This document shows, piece after piece, positions 10,030 to 19,253 of a DNA stretch of 64,000 nucleotides (positions within the stretch are counted from its first letter, which is position 1; each line of letters opens with the position of its first letter). The DNA comes from Bacteroides acidifaciens. Lineage in GTDB: Bacteria > Bacteroidota > Bacteroidia > Bacteroidales > Bacteroidaceae. The stretch is from positions 1,302,001 through 1,366,000 of the forward strand of contig NZ_CAEUHO010000004.1 in NCBI RefSeq assembly GCF_903181435.1. Direction: 5' to 3'. A program made the translations under genes and the position numbers. Under the pieces are notes generated by a model. That model was not told the DNA's origin and searched no databases. It saw only the letters and a program-made list of their open reading frames with translations.

Positions 10030-10407
10030 CTAAACCACAATCTTTCTTAACCCATATATATAATAGGAGATAGGATCGTAGTAACAGGTGGGAGCGTGGA
10101 GCGATATAGGGTAAGGCGGAATTTGAAGTTTGTAATGCTCGCGGAAATAGGCTATTAGCAATAACACACTCTTGTCTGCCGGAACATGTGCAACTTCCGT
10201 ATGACTCATATCGCAGGATTGGGTAGAATAAAAGTTATAAAGGCGTTCCAAAGCATTGTGTGCCGGATGGTCTTGGGATACATAGCACTTCTCCTGCCTG
10301 TAAGCCGGGGAAGAAACCTTGCAAATATTTTCTATTGCTCCATTTGTTGTGCAATGAATAAGCAAAGTCAGTACCAAAAGTAGTCCGAATTTTAAGCTTT
10401 GTTTCAT
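10030..10407 (-). CDS. Small exported protein of unknown function
   Basis: A 125-aa protein with an N-terminal signal peptide (MKQSLKFGLLLVLTLLIHC followed by a polar mature region). The mature part has several cysteines and aromatic residues (CYYDPISYYIYGL near the C-terminus). I do not recognise a family. Support for a real gene comes from a good -7 box (TATATTTG, 10427-10434) about 20 nt upstream of the ATG, and from the signal sequence. The cysteine at residue 19 could be a lipidation site, but the preceding residues LLIH are not a good lipobox. It lies on its own between nuoA and trkH. Confidence 0.65.
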   Translation of the reverse strand: MKQSLKFGLLLVLTLLIHCTTNGAIENICKVSSPAYRQEKCYVSQDHPAHNALERLYNFYSTQSCDMSHTEVAHVPADKSVLLLIAYFREHYKLQIPPYPISLHAPTCYYDPISYYIYGLRKIVV

Positions 10408-10426
10408 CTTTTCCTTTTAACGGCTG

Positions 10427-10434
10427 CAAATATA
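10427..10434 (-). promoter_or_regulatory. -7 box upstream of the exported 125-aa protein
   Basis: The minus strand reads TATATTTG, a full match to the Bacteroides TAnnTTTG -7 element. A TTTG lies about 22 nt upstream. The expected start of transcription is near 10420, giving a leader of about 12 nt. Confidence 0.6.
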
Positions 10435-10487
10435 GGACTAATATTTATACTTTTTGCAAAGTCCGGGTAGCAAAAAAGGTTTTTTTA

Positions 10488-10519
10488 GCACTCGACTTGA
10501 TACAAATCAAGTCGAGTGC
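10488..10519 (-). terminator. Hairpin directly after trkH
   Basis: A perfect 14-bp inverted repeat (GCACTCGACTTGAT and its complement) with a 4-nt loop begins immediately after the trkH stop codon. In the minus direction it is followed by an A-run and then a T-run. It probably ends the dxs-trkA-trkH transcript. Confidence 0.75.
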
Positions 10520-11971
10520 CTAGTTTTTCTTCCAGAAGTCGGAAGTGAAAAGCAACAGTACCGTAAATAATTCCAAACGTCCCAAAAGCATTAAGAAGGA
10601 AAGCAGCCATTTGGCAAGAACTGGTAATTCGCTCCAGGAGAAAGCAGGGCCGCATGTACCGAGTCCCGGTCCCATATTACCCATACTTGAGATGACTGTT
10701 CCGATTGATTCAAGGAAACCTACCCCAAGTCCCATCATGATAAGTATGCTGATAAGGGCAATCACTGCATACAAAAAGGTGAAAGCCAATACTGTGGACT
10801 GGATGGAAGGGGAGATAACCTGCTTGTTTACACGTACCGGAAGCACGGCATTGGGATGCAGGATATGTTTGAATTCATTTTTCACTACCTTAAATAAGAT
10901 CACCATACGGATACACTTGATACCACCTGTCGTACTACCGGCACAGGCTCCGATAATCATCACAATAAGAAGGCATCCCCAAAGAATGGAAGGCCAAAGC
11001 ATATAGTCGGCTGTGGCGAATCCTGTGGAAGTCTGCAATGAAATTACTTGGAAAAGTGATTTACGGAATGCTTCTTCCGCACCCATCGAAGATGTCTGGT
11101 AGAGCCAGGCTGCAATAAATAGGGTGAAGAAGGAAACGCATATAAAATAGAACTTCAATTCCGCGTCATGGATAAACTTCTTTATCTTGCCGTTGAACAT
11201 TAACAGTAGCAGTGTGAAGTTGATCCCTGACAAAAACATGAAGATAGAGATTACATAATCTATATAGGGAGAGTGATAGTATTCAATACTGGTTTGCTTG
11301 GTAGAGAAACCACCGGTACTGGTCGTTGTGAAAGCATGGCATATACTGTCGAATACGCTCATGCCGCCAAATACTAACAATACAATGAGAGTTCCCGTCA
11401 TTCCTGCATAAATACCCCAGATCCATTTGGCGGTAATGCCAATGCGGGGATGCACTTTGTCATGAGTAGGACCGCTGGCTTCTGCCGCAAATACCTGAAT
11501 ACCACCGACACCGAAAATAGGCAGGACGGCAATGGTAAAGAATACAATACCTAAACCGCCAATCCATTGCGTCATGGCGCGCCAGAAGAGTATTCCGTGC
11601 GGCATTGATTCGATGTTATTTAAGATAGTGGCTCCCGTACTGCTGAAACCCGACATGGTTTCAAAGAATGCGTTGGTGATACTTGGAATATATCCTCCTA
11701 TATAATAAGGTAACATTCCGAAAAGAGAGAACGTGACCCATGCTACGCTGACAATGACATATCCGTCACGTCGGTTGAGTGATTTTTCCGCACCTTTGCC
11801 GATGGCAAGCAATACAATACCGACACCGGCAGTAATAGCCGATGAAACCAGAAAACTCTGCAAGTCATTCTCTTTGTAGAATAAAGAAACAACACCGCAG
11901 CATAGTAACATCGCAGTTTCTATGAGCAGCAGAAAACCCAGAATCCGGTATATCATCTTCGAGTTGATCAT
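10520..11971 (-). CDS. trkH: Trk-type potassium uptake channel subunit
   Basis: Membrane pore subunit of the Trk/Ktr potassium uptake system, about 483 aa. The four pore-loop motifs of the family are visible: SGFSSTGATIL, TTSTGGFST, QTSTGFATAD and SSMGNMGPGLG. Their glycines line the selectivity filter. The protein works with the cytoplasmic gating subunit TrkA, encoded immediately upstream. The open frame allows a TTG start two codons earlier; the ATG giving MINSKMIYRILG is preferred. It is followed directly by a hairpin terminator. Confidence 0.93.
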   Translation of the reverse strand: MINSKMIYRILGFLLLIETAMLLCCGVVSLFYKENDLQSFLVSSAITAGVGIVLLAIGKGAEKSLNRRDGYVIVSVAWVTFSLFGMLPYYIGGYIPSITNAFFETMSGFSSTGATILNNIESMPHGILFWRAMTQWIGGLGIVFFTIAVLPIFGVGGIQVFAAEASGPTHDKVHPRIGITAKWIWGIYAGMTGTLIVLLVFGGMSVFDSICHAFTTTSTGGFSTKQTSIEYYHSPYIDYVISIFMFLSGINFTLLLLMFNGKIKKFIHDAELKFYFICVSFFTLFIAAWLYQTSSMGAEEAFRKSLFQVISLQTSTGFATADYMLWPSILWGCLLIVMIIGACAGSTTGGIKCIRMVILFKVVKNEFKHILHPNAVLPVRVNKQVISPSIQSTVLAFTFLYAVIALISILIMMGLGVGFLESIGTVISSMGNMGPGLGTCGPAFSWSELPVLAKWLLSFLMLLGRLELFTVLLLFTSDFWKKN

Positions 11972-11998
11972 AAACAAATGTCAAGTATTACTTACTAC

Positions 11999-13339
11999 CT
12001 AATGAAAGAATTTCTCGATTTTCTTAATCATCATACTCAAGCAGAACACTACTACATGGTCGCCCGGTTGAATCAGCGTATCACCGGTAACCAGTATTCC
12101 TTCTCCGTTGCGAATCATACCGCCGATAGTCGTCCCTTTCGGTAGTCCGAGGTCTTTGATCAGATGCTTTGTTATTTTTGCTCCGGCGGGTACAGTAAAT
12201 TCTGCGACATCCGCATTGGCAAACGTCAGACATTTCACATTGGAGACGTCGGCATCCAGCATCATTTGATAAATATGGCTGGCGGCAATCATCTTCTTGT
12301 TGATGACCGTACCGATGTCAAGGCTTTCCGCCATGCCGATATAGTCGATATTTTCGACTTCTGCTACGGTCTTTTCCACCCCCATGCGTTTGGCGGCAAG
12401 ACAAGCCAGTATGTTGGTTTCGGAATTTCCGGTCAGGGCAACGAAGGCTTCGGTATTCTTCAATCCTTCTTCGATGAGCAGATCCATGTCACGACCGTCC
12501 CCGTTGATAATCATCGTTTTGTCGTCCAACAGTTCTGTCAGCCGGTTGCAACGGTTAATGTCATTGTCTACGATTTTCACTTGCATATAGTCCGGCACGT
12601 ATTGGGCGGTACGGACTGCGATGCGGCTTCCGCCCATAATCATCACGTTACGCACGTCGGCATAATCTTCCTTGCCGGCTATCTTACGTATATAAGGAAT
12701 ATATTTGCGGGTGGTGGTGAAATAAACAATGTCATGCAGTTTTATCACATCGTCTCCACGCGGAATAATGGTTTCCGTTCCGCGTTTGATGGCTACTACG
12801 TGATAAGGAATGTCCGGTGCCCCCAACTCATAAAGGGGAATATTCAGTATCTCCGCTTTTTCGCGCATCTTCGTACCGATCAGTACGAGTGCTCCGTCAC
12901 AGAATTCCCACCATTGGCGTACCCAGCTCATGCGCATGGAAGATACGATTTCTTTGGCAGCCAACATCTCAGGGTAGATTAACGAATCCACTCCCAACTT
13001 TTGGAAGAACTCTTTGTTTTTGGGCAGAAGATATTCGTAATTATCGATACGTGCCACTGTCTTTTTAGCTCCCAGATTGGTAGCCAGCATACAGGCAGTC
13101 ATGTTTCGGCTTTCGTCCGGAGTAACTGCAATGAAGAGGTCGGCTTCTTTGACACCTACCTCTTTCAGGCCGGAGATAGAAGAAGGAGAGGCGGCAACTG
13201 TCAGCAAGTCGAAATTGGAGCTGAGAGCACTTAGTTTCTCTTCGTCATCATCCATCAAGATAATATCTTGCTTTTCGCGCGATAACAGTTTTGCCAAATG
13301 GGTGCCTACGTTGCCGGCACCGGCGATAATAATCTTCAT
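11999..13339 (-). CDS. trkA: Trk system potassium uptake regulatory protein
   Basis: Cytoplasmic NAD(H)-binding gating subunit for TrkH, 446 aa, arranged as two tandem RCK units. The first Rossmann motif is canonical (IIAGAGNVGTHLAK at the N-terminus). The second, near residue 232, is degenerate (VMIMGGSRIAVRTA). TrkA_C domains follow each. The ATG at 13339 lies 1 nt from the dxs stop, and trkH follows after about 25 nt, so the three genes form one transcription unit. Confidence 0.95.
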   Translation of the reverse strand: MKIIIAGAGNVGTHLAKLLSREKQDIILMDDDEEKLSALSSNFDLLTVAASPSSISGLKEVGVKEADLFIAVTPDESRNMTACMLATNLGAKKTVARIDNYEYLLPKNKEFFQKLGVDSLIYPEMLAAKEIVSSMRMSWVRQWWEFCDGALVLIGTKMREKAEILNIPLYELGAPDIPYHVVAIKRGTETIIPRGDDVIKLHDIVYFTTTRKYIPYIRKIAGKEDYADVRNVMIMGGSRIAVRTAQYVPDYMQVKIVDNDINRCNRLTELLDDKTMIINGDGRDMDLLIEEGLKNTEAFVALTGNSETNILACLAAKRMGVEKTVAEVENIDYIGMAESLDIGTVINKKMIAASHIYQMMLDADVSNVKCLTFANADVAEFTVPAGAKITKHLIKDLGLPKGTTIGGMIRNGEGILVTGDTLIQPGDHVVVFCLSMMIKKIEKFFH

Positions 13340-13340
13340 G

Positions 13341-15245
13341 TCAATTGATAAATTCTTTTATTTTAGTCAGAATGCCTTCCTCGTCCATGCCGCAGATGTG
13401 ATAAAGTTCGGCCACTGAACCGTGTTCCACAAATATATTGGGGATACCGATACGCTTCACTGTCGGTTTGTATTCATTGTCTGCCATAAATTCGAGGATA
13501 GCGCTGCCCATACCGCCTTTGATAATGCCGTCTTCAACGGTAAGGATACGCTCGAATTTGCGACCTATTTCATGCAGTAACTCCTCATCCAGCGGTTTTA
13601 GGAAACGTAAATCATAATGGGCGATGGATTTACCAAGCTTGGCTTCTGCCTGGGCAATGGCGCGGGCGGCAGTGTTTCCTATCGGTCCGATAGTAATAAC
13701 CGCAAGGTCGTCACCATCTTTCAACTTTCTTCCTTTTCCTACCGGAACTTCTTCTAGCGGACATTTCCAGTCCACCAACACGCCGCGTCCCCGTGGATAA
13801 CGAATCACGAACGGACCTTTGTCCGGCAGTTGTGCTGTGTACATCAACCGGCGTAACTCGTGTTCGTCCATTGGCGAAGAAATAGTCAAGTTAGGTATCG
13901 GGCGCAGGCAAGCCATGTCAAAAGCTCCGTGATGTGTAGGCCCGTCCTCACCGACAAGTCCGGCACGGTCGAGACATAGTATCACAGGAAGATTCTGTAT
14001 CGCTACGTCATGTATGATATTATCCTGTGCCCGTTGCAAAAAAGAAGAATAGATATTGCAGAACGGCAGCAATCCGTCTTTCGCCATACCGCCAGAGAAA
14101 GTCACGGCATGCCCTTCGGCAATACCGACATCAAATGCGCGTTTCGGCATTTTCTCCATGAGGATGTTCATCGAACAGCCGCTGGGCATGGCGGGAGTTA
14201 CACCGACAATCTTCGGGTTGGCTTCGGCAAGCTCTACCAGTGTATTTCCGAATACATCCTGGAAGAGAGGCGGCATTCCTTCCGTGTTGGCAATGAAACG
14301 TTTGCCGGTGACGGGGTCGAACTTGCCCGGAGCATGCCATTCGGTAGCATGTTCTTCTGCCGGGGCGAACCCTTTTCCTTTTATAGTGTGTAAATGCAGG
14401 ATTTTAGGTCCTTGCAAATCTTTAATATCATGCAGTACTCGGGCAAGATTCCTAACATCGTGCCCGTCTATCGGACCGAAATAACGGATATTCATCCCTT
14501 CGAAAATATTCTGTTGCTGTGCAGCCATCGACTTCAGGCTGTTGCCAAAACGTATCAGTGCTTTGCGGCGTTCCTCATTCAAGATACCGAGTTTGAACAA
14601 CACACGTGACATGCTGAAACGCAACTGGTTGTAACGGTTGGTGGTCGTCAGGTTGAAAAGATACTGTTTCATGCCACCGACGCTGCGGTCGATAGCCATA
14701 TCATTGTCATTCAGTATAATAAGCAGATTGTTCGGGGTGACAGATGCATTGTTCAACCCTTCAAAAGCCAGTCCGCCACTCATGGAACCGTCACCGATGA
14801 TGGCTACCACATGACGTTTGGAATCTCCTTTCTGAGCGGCGGCAACAGCCATGCCAAGGGCAGCGGAGATTGAATTAGAAGCATGCCCGCATGTAAAAGT
14901 ATCGTATTCGCTCTCTTCCGGTGATGGAAAAGGGCGTATTCCGCCAAACTTCCGGTTGGTGGAAAAAACTTCGCGACGTCCTGTCAGAATTTTATGGCCG
15001 TAAGCCTGATGTCCCACATCCCATACAATACGGTCATAGGGCGTATTGTAGATGTAGTGCAGAGCTACCGTCAGTTCCACTGTCCCCAGACTGGCGGCAA
15101 AATGTCCCGGATTGCAGCAGAGTTCTTTAATAATGTCTTGCCGCAGTTCATCGCATACTTCCGGCAGTTGGTCTACGTTTAGTTTCCGTAGGTCTTCGGG
15201 GTAATTAATAGCGTTTAGCAAGTTATATATCGGTTCATTCTTCAT
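13341..15245 (-). CDS. dxs: 1-deoxy-D-xylulose-5-phosphate synthase
   Basis: Catalyses thiamine-diphosphate-dependent condensation of pyruvate with glyceraldehyde 3-phosphate, the first step of the MEP isoprenoid pathway; cytoplasmic. It is 634 aa, close to the family norm. The cofactor motif [16 protein letters not shown]...NDN lies near residues 152-180, and the transketolase pyrimidine-domain motif [11 protein letters not shown] is present. It starts at ATG 15245, with a -7 box 20 nt upstream, and is the first gene of a unit with trkA and trkH. No functional link to potassium uptake is implied. Confidence 0.97.
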   Translation of the reverse strand: MKNEPIYNLLNAINYPEDLRKLNVDQLPEVCDELRQDIIKELCCNPGHFAASLGTVELTVALHYIYNTPYDRIVWDVGHQAYGHKILTGRREVFSTNRKFGGIRPFPSPEESEYDTFTCGHASNSISAALGMAVAAAQKGDSKRHVVAIIGDGSMSGGLAFEGLNNASVTPNNLLIILNDNDMAIDRSVGGMKQYLFNLTTTNRYNQLRFSMSRVLFKLGILNEERRKALIRFGNSLKSMAAQQQNIFEGMNIRYFGPIDGHDVRNLARVLHDIKDLQGPKILHLHTIKGKGFAPAEEHATEWHAPGKFDPVTGKRFIANTEGMPPLFQDVFGNTLVELAEANPKIVGVTPAMPSGCSMNILMEKMPKRAFDVGIAEGHAVTFSGGMAKDGLLPFCNIYSSFLQRAQDNIIHDVAIQNLPVILCLDRAGLVGEDGPTHHGAFDMACLRPIPNLTISSPMDEHELRRLMYTAQLPDKGPFVIRYPRGRGVLVDWKCPLEEVPVGKGRKLKDGDDLAVITIGPIGNTAARAIAQAEAKLGKSIAHYDLRFLKPLDEELLHEIGRKFERILTVEDGIIKGGMGSAILEFMADNEYKPTVKRIGIPNIFVEHGSVAELYHICGMDEEGILTKIKEFIN

Positions 15246-15264
15246 GATTCGAGAAAATTTAGTG

Positions 15265-15272
15265 CAAAAGTA
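15265..15272 (-). promoter_or_regulatory. dxs promoter -7 box
   Basis: The minus strand reads TACTTTTG, a perfect TAnnTTTG match. It lies 13 nt from a second perfect box facing the other way (15286-15293), forming a compact divergent promoter pair between dxs and the GSCFA gene. Confidence 0.75.
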
Positions 15273-15285
15273 CGAAAAGAAAGTC

Positions 15286-15293
15286 TACTTTTG
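15286..15293 (+). promoter_or_regulatory. Promoter -7 box for the GSCFA-murF-alr unit
   Basis: TACTTTTG on the plus strand matches TAnnTTTG exactly. Transcription should begin near 15300, which rules out the in-frame TTG at 15291 as a translation start. Confidence 0.75.
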
Positions 15294-15314
15294 CATACGA
15301 AATGTAATAAAGTG

Positions 15315-16316
15315 ATGGAAAATCGTATGAACTTTCAAACATCTGTGGAATTACCTGCCGGGCTTCCGCCTGTCAGCCATGCAGACCATATCCTTCTGAT
15401 GGGCTCTTGTTTTGCCGAGAATATAGGCGCTTTGCTAATGGATGCCAAATTCCGGCTGAACCTGAATCCTTTCGGCATTCTTTATAATCCTTTGTCTATC
15501 TTATCCGCTTTGCGGGAGATTGCAACGAAAAAAGAATACACGGAGAAAGACCTGTTTGCTTATAGAGGACTGTGGCATAGCCCTATGCATCACGGCTCCT
15601 TTTCCGCATCCACTCCGGAGGAAACCTTGCAGAATATCAATGACCGTTTGCAGCAAGCCTGTCAGGTTATGCAACAACTTGATTGGCTGATGCTGACTTT
15701 CGGTACGGCTTATGTCTACGAACAAAAAGAAACGGGAAAAGTTGTTGCCAATTGCCACAAACTGCCTGAGAACAACTTCAGCCGCAGGCTTCTTCTTGTA
15801 GACGAAATTGTCGATGAATACACTTCGCTGATTACCAGTCTGGCAGCCTGCAATCCGAATCTGAAGATTCTGTTTACGGTGAGTCCCATCCGTCATATCC
15901 GCGACGGGATGCATGCCAACCAACTAAGCAAATCCACTTTATTACTCGCTATCGACCGCTTGCAGCAACTCTTCCCGCAGCAGGTCTTCTATTTCCCTTC
16001 CTACGAAATAGTACTGGACGAATTGCGTGATTACCGCTTTTATGCGGACGATATGTTGCATCCGTCTCCATTGGCAGTCCGTTACCTGTGGGAACGCTTC
16101 TCTGAAACTTTCTTTTCAGCTGACACAAAGCAGGTTATGGCAGAAGTCGAAGATATCTGGCGCGACCTGGCTCATAAGCCCTTTCACCCCGGTTCAGAGG
16201 CCTATCAACGCTTTTTAGGACAAATAGTGTTAAAAATAGAACGACTTATCGGAAAATACCCGTACTTAGATTTTCAAAAAGAAACAGAACTATGTCATAT
16301 GCGATTAAATCCATAG
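15315..16316 (+). CDS. GSCFA domain-containing protein
   Basis: A protein of about 333 aa of the GSCFA family, named for its N-terminal motif, seen here as LMGSCFAENIG about 30 residues in. The family is usually considered related to SGNH/GDSL hydrolases; its substrate is unknown to me. The sequence ends with a C-terminal LRLNP. No signal peptide is visible, so it is probably cytoplasmic. The start is ATG 15315 or ATG 15327 (MNFQTSVELPAG); both lie downstream of the mapped -7 box. Its last 25 nt overlap the start of murF-alr, so the two are translationally coupled and may share a role in the envelope. Confidence 0.88.
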   Translation: MENRMNFQTSVELPAGLPPVSHADHILLMGSCFAENIGALLMDAKFRLNLNPFGILYNPLSILSALREIATKKEYTEKDLFAYRGLWHSPMHHGSFSASTPEETLQNINDRLQQACQVMQQLDWLMLTFGTAYVYEQKETGKVVANCHKLPENNFSRRLLLVDEIVDEYTSLITSLAACNPNLKILFTVSPIRHIRDGMHANQLSKSTLLLAIDRLQQLFPQQVFYFPSYEIVLDELRDYRFYADDMLHPSPLAVRYLWERFSETFFSADTKQVMAEVEDIWRDLAHKPFHPGSEAYQRFLGQIVLKIERLIGKYPYLDFQKETELCHMRLNP

Positions 16317-18832
16317 CCCAAAGTATCGGTGCCCGCCGTGTGGGCGACTACGAAGCGACTATTGATTGGCTGTTAACAGACAGCCGTTCCCTGAGTTTTC
16401 CTGAAGAAACTCTTTTTTTTGCTTTAGCTACCAAACGAAATAGTGGTGCCCGCTATATCCCTGATTTATATGACAGGGGAGTGCGCAATTTTGTTGTCTC
16501 CGAAGAAGACTTTAAAGAAATTGAGAGTGGAGAATTGAGAATTGAGAAATCTGTGCAGCATGATGGCGCGCAGCCAATTCTCAATTCTCAATTCTCAATT
16601 CTCAATTTCCTCATCGTCCCCAATCCCTTGAAAGCTTTGCAGAAGCTTGCCGAAGTGCATCGTGAGAAATTCAAGATGCCGGTTATCGGCATTACCGGTA
16701 GTAACGGAAAGACGATTGTGAAAGAATGGTTGCACCAGTTGCTCAGTCCGGACCGCTGCATTGTCCGTTCTCCGCGCAGCTATAATTCACAGATTGGTGT
16801 TCCTCTTTCTGTATGGCAACTGAATGAAGAGGCGGAGTTAGGAATCTTTGAAGCCGGCATTTCCGAAATGGGAGAGATGGGAGCTTTGAAGCGGATGATA
16901 AAGCCTACTATCGGTATCTTGACCAACATAGGCGGTGCCCATCAGGAGAATTTCTTCTCATTGCAGGAGAAATGTATGGAGAAGCTGACGCTTTTCAAAG
17001 ACTGTGATGTCGTAATCTACAACGGTGATAATGAACTAATCAGCAATTGCGTTGCAAAATCAATGCTGACAGCCCGTGAGATTGCCTGGAGCCGTACCGA
17101 TATCGAACGTCCGCTGCACATCAGCCGTGTGACAAAGAAGGAAGACCACACCATTATTTCCTACCGTTATCTGGATATGGATAATACTTTCTGTATCCCT
17201 TTTATTGATGATGCTTCCATCGAAAATGCGCTGAATTGTCTGGCAGCCTGTCTCTACCTGATGACTCCTGCCGACCAGATAACAGAACGTATGGCACGTC
17301 TCGAACCGATTGCGATGCGTCTGGAAGTAAAAGAAGGAAAGAACAACTGTGTGTTGATAAATGATAGCTATAATTCGGATTTGGCATCTTTGGATATAGC
17401 CCTAGACTTCCTTGTCCGCCGCTCTGAAAAGAAAGGGTTGAACCGGACGCTTATCCTCTCGGACATACTGGAAACCGGACAAAGCACGGCAACACTCTAT
17501 CGGCGTGTAGCCCAACTGGTGCAAAGCCGTGGAATCAATAAACTGATTGGCGTAGGACCGGAGATTTCTTCGTGTGTCGCCCGGTTTGATGCCGGCATCG
17601 AACGCTATTTCTTCCCCAATACCGAAGCTCTTCTGGCATCAGACGTGCTTAAATCCCTTCATTCGGAAGTAATTCTGATAAAAGGTTCCCGTATATTCAA
17701 CTTCGACAAGGTATCCGAAGCGCTGGAACTGAAAGTGCACGAAACTATCTTGGAAGTAAACCTGCATGCCATGGTCGAAAATCTGAACCATTATCGTTCC
17801 ATGCTCCGCCATCCCGAAACGAAGATGATATGTATGGTGAAAGCTTCTGCCTACGGAGCCGGTTCATATGAAATTGCCAAGACCTTGCAGGAACATCATG
17901 TCGATTACCTGGCGGTGGCCGTTGCCGACGAAGGCTCCGAACTTCGCAAAGCGGGCATCACTTCCTCTATCATGATTATGGACCCGGAACTTACGGCGTT
18001 CAAAACCATGTTCGACTATAAACTGGAACCGGAAGTGTATAATTTCCATCTGCTCGACGCACTTATCAAAGCCGCCAAAAAAGAAGGAATTACCAACTTC
18101 CCGATTCACATCAAACTGGATACAGGTATGCACCGTCTCGGCTTTGCCGTGGAAGATATACCTTTGCTTATCCGTCGCCTGAAGAACCAGAGCGCGGTGA
18201 TTCCCCGTTCGGTATTCTCTCATTTCGTAGGAAGTGATTCTCCCCAGTTCGATGCCTTTACACGCCGGCAGATAGAATTGTTTGAAAAGGGCTCGCAGGA
18301 GTTGCAAGCCGCTTTCCCGCATAAGATTTTGCGTCATATCTGCAATACGGCGGGAATCGAGCGTTTCCCCGGTGCGCAGTTTGACATGGTACGGTTGGGA
18401 ATCGGGCTTTACGGAGTCAGTCCGATAGACAATTCGATTATACATAACGTAAGTACCCTCAAGACAACGATACTTCAGATTCGTGATGTGCCCGAAGAAG
18501 ATACCGTAGGGTATAGCCGTATGGGGCATCTGACACGTCCTTCGCGTATCGCCGCCATTCCTATCGGTTATGCCGACGGGCTGAACCGTCATTTGGGACG
18601 TGGAAATGCCTACTGCCTGGTGAATGGGAAGAAAGCGGTTTATGTAGGCAATATCTGTATGGATGTCTGTATGATAGACGTAACCGACATCGACTGCCGC
18701 GAAGGCGACCAGGCGATTATTTTCGGTGATGACCTGCCGATAACGATTCTCTCCGACAAGCTGGATACGATTCCTTACGAAGTTCTTACCAGTATATCGA
18801 CACGGGTGAAACGGGTATATTATCAGGAATAA
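16292..18832 (+). CDS. murF-alr: Fused UDP-MurNAc-tripeptide:D-Ala-D-Ala ligase / alanine racemase
   Basis: Bifunctional peptidoglycan enzyme of 846 aa. The MurF part (about residues 1-465) has the ATP-binding loop GITGSNGKTIVKEW. The alanine racemase part (about 475-846) has the PLP lysine in CMVKASAYGAG (K517), the tyrosine region VGYSRMGHL and IPIGYADGLNRH. The racemase makes D-Ala and MurF adds D-Ala-D-Ala to the UDP-MurNAc-tripeptide. This fusion is known in Bacteroidetes. It overlaps the GSCFA gene by 25 nt. An unusual feature is that residues 77-106 are encoded by a heptamer inverted-repeat element inserted in frame just before the ligase core. Confidence 0.96.
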   Translation: MSYAIKSIAQSIGARRVGDYEATIDWLLTDSRSLSFPEETLFFALATKRNSGARYIPDLYDRGVRNFVVSEEDFKEIESGELRIEKSVQHDGAQPILNSQFSILNFLIVPNPLKALQKLAEVHREKFKMPVIGITGSNGKTIVKEWLHQLLSPDRCIVRSPRSYNSQIGVPLSVWQLNEEAELGIFEAGISEMGEMGALKRMIKPTIGILTNIGGAHQENFFSLQEKCMEKLTLFKDCDVVIYNGDNELISNCVAKSMLTAREIAWSRTDIERPLHISRVTKKEDHTIISYRYLDMDNTFCIPFIDDASIENALNCLAACLYLMTPADQITERMARLEPIAMRLEVKEGKNNCVLINDSYNSDLASLDIALDFLVRRSEKKGLNRTLILSDILETGQSTATLYRRVAQLVQSRGINKLIGVGPEISSCVARFDAGIERYFFPNTEALLASDVLKSLHSEVILIKGSRIFNFDKVSEALELKVHETILEVNLHAMVENLNHYRSMLRHPETKMICMVKASAYGAGSYEIAKTLQEHHVDYLAVAVADEGSELRKAGITSSIMIMDPELTAFKTMFDYKLEPEVYNFHLLDALIKAAKKEGITNFPIHIKLDTGMHRLGFAVEDIPLLIRRLKNQSAVIPRSVFSHFVGSDSPQFDAFTRRQIELFEKGSQELQAAFPHKILRHICNTAGIERFPGAQFDMVRLGIGLYGVSPIDNSIIHNVSTLKTTILQIRDVPEEDTVGYSRMGHLTRPSRIAAIPIGYADGLNRHLGRGNAYCLVNGKKAVYVGNICMDVCMIDVTDIDCREGDQAIIFGDDLPITILSDKLDTIPYEVLTSISTRVKRVYYQE
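16521..16608 (+). repeat. In-frame heptamer inverted repeat inside murF
   Basis: The left arm contains GAATTGA-type heptamers; the right arm has at least four tandem copies of AATTCTC. The arms are complementary around a central section of about 27 nt. The element keeps the frame open and encodes roughly 30 residues with the sequence character ILNSQFSILNF. It resembles the intergenic heptamer elements elsewhere in the window. Confidence 0.75.
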
Positions 18833-18890
18833 AACCGAGGGAGATAAACAAAAACAGAGAACCGATAATTGGATAATCAGTAAATAACAA

Positions 18891-18976
18891 AATGGTAGAC
18901 AGTAAACGGTAAATGATGAATGAAAGTGAACTAACATAAATAATTCATTGTTTACCGTTTACAGTTTGCCGTTTTT
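18891..18976 (+). repeat. Heptamer-built inverted repeat upstream of tatA
   Basis: The arms of at least 20 bp (18902-18921 and 18943-18962) match at 18 of 20 positions and extend imperfectly to about 33 bp. Each arm consists of 7-nt units, GTAAACG, GTAAATG on the left and GTTTACC, GTTTACA, GTTTGCC on the right. It ends a few bases before the tatA -7 box. The remaining 58 nt after murF-alr shows nothing notable. Confidence 0.7.
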
Positions 18977-18979
18977 CTT

Positions 18980-18987
18980 TATATTTG
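18980..18987 (+). promoter_or_regulatory. tatA promoter -7 box
   Basis: TATATTTG on the plus strand is a perfect TAnnTTTG match, 37 nt before the tatA ATG. It contains the TTG at 18985 that would otherwise open the reading frame. Confidence 0.7.
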
Positions 18988-19023
18988 CACCAACTAATAA
19001 AAACCTCTTTATCGAATAAACGT

Positions 19024-19242
19024 ATGACAAACTTATTATTATTAGGTTTCTTGCCTAGTGGTTCCGAGTGGATTATTATTGCTTTGGTTATTCTCCTGCT
19101 CTTTGGTGGAAAGAAAATTCCCGAACTGATGCGCGGCTTGGGCAAAGGAGTGAAGAGCTTCAAAGATGGAGTGAATGATGCAAAAGAAGAAATAAATAAG
19201 GCAAAAGAAGACCTGGATAAACCGGCGGACTCAAGTAAGTAA
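19024..19242 (+). CDS. tatA: Twin-arginine translocase subunit TatA/TatE
   Basis: Pore-forming subunit of the Tat system, which exports folded proteins; 72 aa. It shows the standard plan: short N-terminus, one transmembrane helix (about residues 12-27), [21 protein letters not shown] with the hinge and amphipathic helix, then a charged tail. The start at ATG 19024 is chosen because the upstream in-frame TTG lies inside the promoter. tatC follows after 11 nt. No tatB is seen, as in other minimal TatAC systems. Confidence 0.94.
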   Translation: MTNLLLLGFLPSGSEWIIIALVILLLFGGKKIPELMRGLGKGVKSFKDGVNDAKEEINKAKEDLDKPADSSK

Positions 19243-19253
19243 AATAAGTACCG

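Noticed and set aside
15291..15314. TTG start for the GSCFA gene
   Set aside because: The TTG is part of the -7 promoter box, upstream of the expected transcription start.
17864..18937. 357-codon minus-strand reading frame
   Set aside because: It is a shadow of the alanine racemase part of murF-alr, whose motifs on the other strand are unmistakable.
18985..19023. TTG start for tatA
   Set aside because: The TTG lies in the -7 box and would add residues absent from TatA proteins; ATG 19024 gives the standard protein.
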